In this document: positions 6,513 through 11,847 of the stretch, one piece after another | Numbering within the stretch: the first letter of the stretch is position 1 | How the letters are laid out: each line of letters starts with the position of its first letter | Assembly: GCA_024278035.1 (NCBI GenBank) | Contig: JAJRUA010000087.1 | Location: 1-11,847 of the forward strand | Direction of reading: 5' to 3' | DNA length: 11,847 nt | Origin: Planctomycetota bacterium | GTDB lineage: Bacteria > Planctomycetota > Planctomycetia > Pirellulales > Lacipirellulaceae | Notes under the pieces: generated by a model | Database searches by the model: none | Seen by the model: only the letters and a program-made list of their open reading frames with translations | Told to the model about the DNA's origin: nothing | Program-made: the position numbers and the translations under genes

Positions 6513-8100
6513 GACGGTGCTGGGAGCGATGGTAGTTGGCCACCGCTTGGGTATAGGCATCGCGGGCGTCGGCTAGGGCGGAGATGGATTGCAGTAACTC
6601 AATCGGCAAGCCTTCGTTCGCGCGAATGCGCTGTTCGTTCAAATCATAGCTCTCTTTGGCAGCACCAATCGACTGGAGCGCTAGCTCCACTTGCTCCCGA
6701 TAACTGGCCACGTCGGCCGAGGCCGCGACGACTTCCGAAGCGATGCGGTCTCGCAAGACTTCAAGGTCCAATTCCCGTTCATGCAATTCTCCGCGGCGTT
6801 GCCGATGGAGAGCGACGTTGCCGACCCCAAGGTTTTTCACTTCCCAAACGGCAAGTAAATCGACATCGCTTCGCCCAGCAGCCGAAGGGAACTCGGTCGA
6901 AGAGCCGCCGCCGAACCCGCCGGCGCTCGCTCCGACCTGTACGTTAGGAATCCAAGGTCGCCATTTTTCTTCTTTCACGCGGAAGCAGGCTGCCTGGTGA
7001 CTTGCGATCGCCTGGGCGATTTCGGGGCGATTTTGCAGCGCCTCGGCAATCCTCGGGTTGGCATCGCTTGGGCCCTCGGTGTAGTCCATTGGCAAGACAA
7101 ACTCTTCGACCGGCGCTAGACGCACTTGGGCGGGCAGTCGGAGCAGTCGGGCTAGTTCCGCGCTGCGGACGACGCTCCTTCGCTGGGCGTCGGAAACCTT
7201 TCGTTGCCGGCTGGCAAGGTCTGCCTTGGCCCGATTGACTTCCGTACGAGAGCTAAAACCTTCCCGCTCAAAGTTTTCGACCAAGTCGAGCATATTGCGT
7301 ACTTGTTCTTGCGAAGCCTTCGCATTGGCTAGCAGGCCGTGGGCTTCCACCAAGCTATGGTAGCCGATGGCGATCTGTGCCAAGGAATCGTTCGTTGCCG
7401 CACGAGCAGCAGCCCCCTGCGCAGCGACTTCCTGGTGCGCCGAGAGGGGCTTGAAATAAGCATCGGCAAGTGACAAGTTCACAAAAAGTCTTGCCGGGCC
7501 ACCCGATCCACCCGCCAGCGGCGCGTCTCCCAGTCCCAAACCGGCACCGTAAAACAGGGAGTTGCGACCCGCTTCAATCACTTCGCCTTCGGTTGCCTGC
7601 AAACGGCCATCGTGTTTGTTGTAACCCACCCCCATCCGAAGCGAAGGTAACCAAAGTGCCTTGGCCGCAAGGTGCTTTGCCTGAGCCTGATAGAGTCGGG
7701 TCCGAGCGATTCGTACTTGCAGGTTATCGGCCCCTCCCAAGCTTAGCGCATTGGCCAAATCCAGCGGATAAATCTCACCGGGCGGAACCGAATCAACTCT
7801 GGCGATAGCGGCCGCTTGGACAGGGCGAACTTCCTCCGGAATCGAATCGATCCGGAGGAGCTCTCCGGTAGTTTCTTTGCTCGGAGTGGCTTCCAACGCA
7901 ACAAGGTCAGCCGTCGGTTCGGCCGTTCCCTTCGCGATATCTTTCTTGGCCAACGCCACGGTATGGCTGACCGAACGAAGCGGCGTGTCGATTTCAGTGG
8001 GGCCCGTCGCCAGCTTCGATCCGGTCGAGGCGCAGCCCCCCAAGCCAATCACCAAGCAGGCCACCCCTAATTGCCACGTACTGTTATGCTGAGAGAGCAT
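6481..8100 (-). CDS. TolC-family outer-membrane efflux lipoprotein (RND system)
   Basis: This is the outer-membrane channel subunit of a tripartite efflux pump, of the OprM/CusC type. From the ATG at 8100 (539 residues) it begins with a lipoprotein signal, QLGVACLVIGLGGCAST, with lipidation at Cys23. The frame can be extended upstream to a GTG at 8151, but that would bury the lipobox, and only the 8100 start has a purine-rich AGGGAAGA ahead of it. Residues 24-110 are an extra, low-complexity region before the channel domain. Two homologous OEP repeats follow (about 112-325 and 348-535) with typical signatures: LPSLRMGVGYN after the first helical pair, the FEREGFSSRTEVNRAKADL helix turn, WIPNVQVGASAGGFGG, and SYDLNEQRIRAN with GLPIELLQS. 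It is the last gene of the efflux operon, 235 bp after the adaptor gene, and ends by overlapping the convergent rdgB. Confidence 0.9.
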   Translation of the reverse strand: MLSQHNSTWQLGVACLVIGLGGCASTGSKLATGPTEIDTPLRSVSHTVALAKKDIAKGTAEPTADLVALEATPSKETTGELLRIDSIPEEVRPVQAAAIARVDSVPPGEIYPLDLANALSLGGADNLQVRIARTRLYQAQAKHLAAKALWLPSLRMGVGYNKHDGRLQATEGEVIEAGRNSLFYGAGLGLGDAPLAGGSGGPARLFVNLSLADAYFKPLSAHQEVAAQGAAARAATNDSLAQIAIGYHSLVEAHGLLANAKASQEQVRNMLDLVENFEREGFSSRTEVNRAKADLASRQRKVSDAQRRSVVRSAELARLLRLPAQVRLAPVEEFVLPMDYTEGPSDANPRIAEALQNRPEIAQAIASHQAACFRVKEEKWRPWIPNVQVGASAGGFGGGSSTEFPSAAGRSDVDLLAVWEVKNLGVGNVALHRQRRGELHERELDLEVLRDRIASEVVAASADVASYREQVELALQSIGAAKESYDLNEQRIRANEGLPIELLQSISALADARDAYTQAVANYHRSQHRLMRAMGNHAL

Positions 8101-8154
8101 GATTCGATCTTCCCTGATCGGATAAACTTGTAAGACTTTTATTTCACCCAAGAG

Positions 8155-8300
8155 AAAGAATTAGACGCGAATGAACGCGGATCGCACGGATTAAGAAAGG
8201 ATAAAAAATTTCCGACAGTGTTTGAATTGACAGTACGTCTCACTGGCTCTTTTATCCGCGTCGATCCGATGTATCCGCGTTCATCCGCGTCCAATTCTTT
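8155..8300. repeat. 146-bp palindromic repeat element inside the efflux operon
   Basis: Bases 8155-8182 and 8273-8300 are reverse complements at 26 of 28 positions. The right arm contains the repeating unit atccgcgttcatccgcgt, that is, several copies of acgcggat on the other strand. Complementarity continues weakly inward (acggat and ggataaaa against their complements). The element sits between the adaptor and TolC-type genes. Sequences built from GCGGATGAACGCGGAT-like units are, to my recollection, dispersed in many bacterial genomes, so this is probably a mobile or amplified non-coding repeat. It could form a long cruciform or RNA hairpin in the operon mRNA. Confidence 0.8.
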
Positions 8301-8335
8301 TTCCCCGGAGTTCTCTGTAGTTAATTCTTTACCGT

Positions 8336-9595
8336 TCAAGGAACCAAATCCATTTGGTTTCGTTCCAAAACTTGTCCTGGCGTGATGGCACCTGGGTTCT
8401 CGAAGACGACTTGGTCGCCGCTGTTGATTCCGGATGCGATACCAACTTGCCCGTCGCTTTCTATTCCGATTTTCACAGGCACGATTTGGCATGTCTTGTT
8501 ATGAATAACCACGACGGAGGTCATGCCATTCACTCGCAGGACGGCCGACTCCGGCACGACGGGCAGGGTCTCTTCGCGCAGGACGATCGTCGCCAAGCCG
8601 TAACCGCCGGAGCGAAGAGGGCGGCGGCGAGTTGCGGCGTCGCGCGAGTTGTCGAGATCGATCTCTGCTCGCATCATGCGTGTCTTTGTGTCATAAGAGC
8701 CTGAGGTGCGAGAGAGAATGGCTTGTACCGGCGTCCCCGGCGTGTCACTCGAAGTGAACGCCACGCTGTCGCCCACCGTAAGCTGGGCCGCCACGTCCGA
8801 AGTGGCGTGAACAATCGCGCGTAATTTGTCAATTTTTTCAATGACGAGCAAAGGCATCGCGTCGCCTCCCGGCTGAACCAAATTGCCCAGATCGACGTTT
8901 CGTTTTGCAACGATGCCGTCGAACGGAGCTTTGATTTCAAGATAATCGGCCTGAGCCTGGGCAGCTTGAAGACGGCTCTCGGCGACGTTTTTTTCGGACT
9001 CGCCCTGCACGAGCCTCGCCTGGGCGACTTGTAGTGCGTTCTCATAACGCCCCAGTAAGGCCCCGGCCGACTGAACTGCCGAATCGGCTTCTTCCAATCG
9101 TTGACGGCTAATGGCTCCCGCGTTTACCAGATTTGCCAATCGATTTCGCTCCGAGCTTTTCAGATTGAGTTCGGCCCGAACGACGCCAAGCTGTGCCTGG
9201 GCAGCGGCGGCCTCCGCTTGAAGAACCTGGTCCCCGGCCACGATCTGCTCGATCCTTGCCCGTTGTTCGGCAGTTTGGTGGGCAAGTTCCGGCGCGTCGA
9301 GCCGAACCAGTACCTGCCCCTGCTTCACCTCGTCGCCGATATCCACAAGCACCTCGGCCACGTAGGCTTCGACGCGCGCCATCAACAGGGCCGTTTCATC
9401 GCTCTGGACAGACGCGGGTAGTTCAATTGTTTCCTGAAGCCGAACCTCACGAGCAATTCCAATCAGCACCTTAGCCGGTGCCTCTTGCGCAGCCGACTCT
9501 TTCTTGGCGGGAGGTGGACCCGAGGGCTTGCACCCTATCGCCACCGTGAGGGCGAGAGCCACTGAAGCTGCTGCAATGGATATTTGTTTATTCAT
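8336..9595 (-). CDS. RND efflux periplasmic adaptor subunit (membrane fusion lipoprotein)
   Basis: This protein links the inner-membrane RND permease to the outer-membrane channel. The N-terminus has a lipoprotein signal, SVALALTVAIGCKPSG, with Cys22 as the lipidation site, so it is anchored to the inner membrane facing the periplasm. Domains follow the HlyD/AcrA order: first half of the lipoyl-like hairpin (VEAYVAEVLVDIGDEVKQGQ, about 74-93), an alpha-helical coiled-coil hairpin (about 105-215, rich in Ala, Gln and Glu), second lipoyl half (YLEIKAPFDGIVAKR, about 217-231), beta-barrel (about 255-340) and membrane-proximal domain (VVPESAVLRVNG onward). Its ATG overlaps the permease TGA as ATGA (9592-9595), indicating translational coupling. 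It could belong to a multidrug or other-solute pump; substrate cannot be read from the sequence. Confidence 0.93.
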   Translation of the reverse strand: MNKQISIAAASVALALTVAIGCKPSGPPPAKKESAAQEAPAKVLIGIAREVRLQETIELPASVQSDETALLMARVEAYVAEVLVDIGDEVKQGQVLVRLDAPELAHQTAEQRARIEQIVAGDQVLQAEAAAAQAQLGVVRAELNLKSSERNRLANLVNAGAISRQRLEEADSAVQSAGALLGRYENALQVAQARLVQGESEKNVAESRLQAAQAQADYLEIKAPFDGIVAKRNVDLGNLVQPGGDAMPLLVIEKIDKLRAIVHATSDVAAQLTVGDSVAFTSSDTPGTPVQAILSRTSGSYDTKTRMMRAEIDLDNSRDAATRRRPLRSGGYGLATIVLREETLPVVPESAVLRVNGMTSVVVIHNKTCQIVPVKIGIESDGQVGIASGINSGDQVVFENPGAITPGQVLERNQMDLVP

Positions 9596-11847
9596 CCGGT
9601 TACTACCCCTTCTTCTTTTTCGAAGAACCCTTCTGTGGGCGGTCGCTTAAAAATCACATACAAACAGGGCACCACCAGGAGCGATAAAACGGTCGCTGCA
9701 ATCACACCGCCAATGATCGCCCTGGCAAGCGGGGCGTTCGCTTCGCCACCGAAGCTGCCAATCGCCATGGGCAGCAGCGCAAGCCAAGTAGTGAGCGAAG
9801 TCATCAGGATGGGCCTCGCTCGTACCTTGGCAGCATCGATAATCGCCTCTTGAATGCTCCGCCCCTCTGCCAACCGATGGTTGGCAAAATCGACGAGCAC
9901 AATCGAGTACTCCACTACGATGCCCACCATCATGATGATTCCCATGAAGGACATGATCGAAAGGTTCGAGCCCGTGAGGATCAGCATCGCTACCACCCCA
10001 ATAAAACCGAGCGGCACGGTGAGCAAAATAATGAAGGGGTCTACAAAGCTGCGGAACTGAGCGACCATCACCAGATAGACCAAGACGGCCGCAATCGCAA
10101 AGCCGGCGGTGAACTGCGTGAACGACTTGCGCATCTCTTTCACTTCACCTTGAGAGCGCAACGCCGTGCCAGGGTAGTTTTCGAGCCGGTAAACCTCGCC
10201 CCGGTCGTCCGTGTCGCGCCAAGCGCCCAGCGGATTCCCTTCGGCTAAGAGTAGGGATTCGATCGCCGTCATCGCCGTGCCCGCATCGTAACCCCGTGCG
10301 ACGTTGGCGTAGATATCCATCACCCGAGTGATATTGCGATGGTTCACCACGCCCGGCCCTTGCGCCTTCTCAATGTCAGCAATGTTTCGCAGGCGAATCG
10401 GCACGCCATTTACCACACCGACCGGAATGTTACGAATCGTCTCCAGGTTGGTTAGCAACTCCTCGGGATACTGCACGCCGATGAAGTAGTGATTGCCCTT
10501 CGATTTATCAACCCAGAATGCCGGATCAAAGCCGACCGAACTATTGGTAGCCGAGACGAGATTCTGCATCACATCCTCGGGCGTAAGCCCCATACGGGCT
10601 GCCTTGTCACGATTCATGTTGATCGTGAGCGTCGGATAGTCGAGCCGCTGGGCGATGCGAACGTCCACCGTCCCCTCGACCTGGTTCACCGCATCTTCGA
10701 CATGCTCGGCGATTTCTCGCATTTCTTCGAGCTTTGCGCCACTCACCTGGAAGTGAAGCGGCGAAGGTTCGCCCATGTTCAGAGCACTCGAGAGCATACC
10801 GCCCGTGTCGAAGGCGAATTCTACATTGGGGAATCGATGGTTGAGCTTTGTTCTCAAGCGTTCGACGTAGTCAAACGCCCCGGGGCGTCCCGGTTTGCCC
10901 TTGAGCTGGACGAGCATGAACGCATCGCCGGGGCCGATGTTCGGTGTGTAAGCGGCGGGCCAATCGTTGAGGACGCCGATATTGGAAATCAAAATCTGAA
11001 GGTCCGAGTCCACGCTATCCTCTTCGCCCAGCGCGAAGCCGGGGTCCGGTTCGCCTGTCTCTTCGATGATCGCCTGTTCGATGTTTTGGATTTCCGAATC
11101 GGTCCAATCGATGTTTGCGCCCGAAGGCATTCGGACGTAAACGGTGAACTGCCCTGCGTCGATGGGCGGAATCAGCTCTTGCCCCATTTGCGAAGCAAAG
11201 AAAGCCGCAATGGCAAACAGCACGGCCGCGCCGATTGCCACCAGCCAACGGACTTTAATGCACGAGGCCACTACGTTGCCAAAGGCGTTGGCCAGCGCTC
11301 CGTGCGACTCTTCGACGGAGGTCTTTTCGCCCGTGACGGCATAGTTATCCGTGCGAAGAAACGCTGCGCAGTAGGCGGGTACGAGCGTAATCGACAAGAT
11401 AAACGACGCGACGATTGCGATGATCGTTGCCAGTGCAAGCGGCGTGAACAGGTACGACGCCAAGCCGCTCAAGAACACGGTCGGAAAGAAGACCACGGCA
11501 AACGTGACGGTTGAAATGAAAATCGGAACGACCACTTCCTGGGTGCCATCCAGGGCGGCCTGGGGCGGTTTTTTGCCCATTTTTACGTGGCGTAAAATGT
11601 TTTCCAGTACAACAATCGATTGGTCGACCAAGATGCCAATCGCTAGGGCCAAACCGCCGAGGGTCATCGAGTTGATCGTGTTGCCAGTGAAGTAGAGGCC
11701 CACGATCGAGGCAAGCACCGCGAGCGGGATTACAATCACGACGATCAGCGTCGAAGCCAAGTTCCGCAGGAAAATCAGCACAACAAGCCCTGCGAACAGT
11801 GCACCAAGACCTGCCGCGACTGTCAGTCCATGGATGCTTTCTACCAC
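9592..11847 (-). CDS. RND efflux permease (AcrB/HAE1-like), N-terminal part outside window
   Basis: This is the inner-membrane drug:proton antiporter of the pump. The visible 751 residues correspond to the AcrB-like region from about TM2 to the C-terminus, so roughly 300 N-terminal residues are missing at the window edge. Membrane segments lie at about 5-27, 31-53, 60-85, 105-130, 135-163 and 198-218, then 575-596, 600-624, 628-655, 675-698 and 705-733. The second large periplasmic porter/docking region spans about 225-570. The TM4 motif reads LAIGILVDQSIVVLEN, with Asp75 at the AcrB D407 position but Gln76 in place of D408. TM10 reads MMVGIVVEYSIVLVDFAN, with Glu646 where AcrB has Lys940. 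PLGFIGVV and RARPILMTSLTT are standard family motifs. It is the first visible gene of the permease-adaptor-outer-membrane operon. The changed relay residues leave the substrate class open. Confidence 0.93.
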   Translation of the reverse strand: MVESIHGLTVAAGLGALFAGLVVLIFLRNLASTLIVVIVIPLAVLASIVGLYFTGNTINSMTLGGLALAIGILVDQSIVVLENILRHVKMGKKPPQAALDGTQEVVVPIFISTVTFAVVFFPTVFLSGLASYLFTPLALATIIAIVASFILSITLVPAYCAAFLRTDNYAVTGEKTSVEESHGALANAFGNVVASCIKVRWLVAIGAAVLFAIAAFFASQMGQELIPPIDAGQFTVYVRMPSGANIDWTDSEIQNIEQAIIEETGEPDPGFALGEEDSVDSDLQILISNIGVLNDWPAAYTPNIGPGDAFMLVQLKGKPGRPGAFDYVERLRTKLNHRFPNVEFAFDTGGMLSSALNMGEPSPLHFQVSGAKLEEMREIAEHVEDAVNQVEGTVDVRIAQRLDYPTLTINMNRDKAARMGLTPEDVMQNLVSATNSSVGFDPAFWVDKSKGNHYFIGVQYPEELLTNLETIRNIPVGVVNGVPIRLRNIADIEKAQGPGVVNHRNITRVMDIYANVARGYDAGTAMTAIESLLLAEGNPLGAWRDTDDRGEVYRLENYPGTALRSQGEVKEMRKSFTQFTAGFAIAAVLVYLVMVAQFRSFVDPFIILLTVPLGFIGVVAMLILTGSNLSIMSFMGIIMMVGIVVEYSIVLVDFANHRLAEGRSIQEAIIDAAKVRARPILMTSLTTWLALLPMAIGSFGGEANAPLARAIIGGVIAATVLSLLVVPCLYVIFKRPPTEGFFEKEEGVVTG

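Noticed and set aside
8227..8256. TTGACA followed by TTTATC, promoter-like on the + strand
   Set aside because: No + strand gene follows; it lies inside the palindromic repeat region and reads against the efflux operon.
8342..8359. Short palindrome aaccaaat/atttggtt at the adaptor's 3' end
   Set aside because: It lies within the last coding residues, leaves only a 2-nt loop and has no T-tract after it on the coding strand, so it is not a convincing terminator.
10489..11514. 341-residue + strand open frame antisense to the RND permease
   Set aside because: It is long, but rich in His, Arg, Asp and Cys as expected for an antisense shadow of a membrane protein gene. It has no domain signature, and the opposite strand is clearly the RND gene.

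Overview
The window looks like a chromosomal stretch from a planctomycete, probably of the Pirellulales type. That is an inference from overall style: secreted hypothetical proteins with propeller-like and Ig-like segments, a SppA-type peptidase with a long charged linker, IS66-type ends and many palindromic intergenic repeats. No rRNA or single marker gene confirms it. The layout is ordinary core genes separated by mobile-element debris. I see no CRISPR array, tRNA, rRNA, phage module, toxin-antitoxin pair or defence island.

Positions 1-160 are the right end of an IS66-family insertion sequence. The last 49 codons of its transposase are readable in a frame with no start codon inside the window, and they end at the IS terminus. 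Immediately downstream (about 172-1839, + strand) is a secreted hypothetical protein with a poorly defined start. A 303-bp gap follows (1840-2142). It holds a perfect 18-bp inverted repeat and a second copy of the IS66-type end, and it separates this gene from a convergent sppA-like peptidase (2143-4161, - strand).

Divergent from sppA is a secreted protein with two SPOR-like halves (4377-5696, +). After it come a 90-nt near-perfect hairpin (5731-5820) and rdgB, the nucleotide-pool house-cleaning pyrophosphatase (5850-6512, +). The 3' end of rdgB overlaps the convergent end of the next operon by 32 bp.

The right half (6481-11847, - strand) is a complete tripartite efflux operon in the order RND permease (5' end cut by the window edge), periplasmic adaptor lipoprotein, outer-membrane TolC-type lipoprotein. 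Permease and adaptor are joined by an ATGA overlap. Adaptor and outer-membrane gene are separated by 235 bp that carry a 146-bp palindromic repeat. The permease has departures from the classical AcrB proton-relay residues (Asp-Gln instead of Asp-Asp in TM4, Glu instead of Lys in TM10). I do not find a convincing new multi-gene system. The most useful observations are the hidden IS66 tail, the start-site problem next to it, the three palindromic elements, the RND relay residues and the tandem SPOR-like protein.
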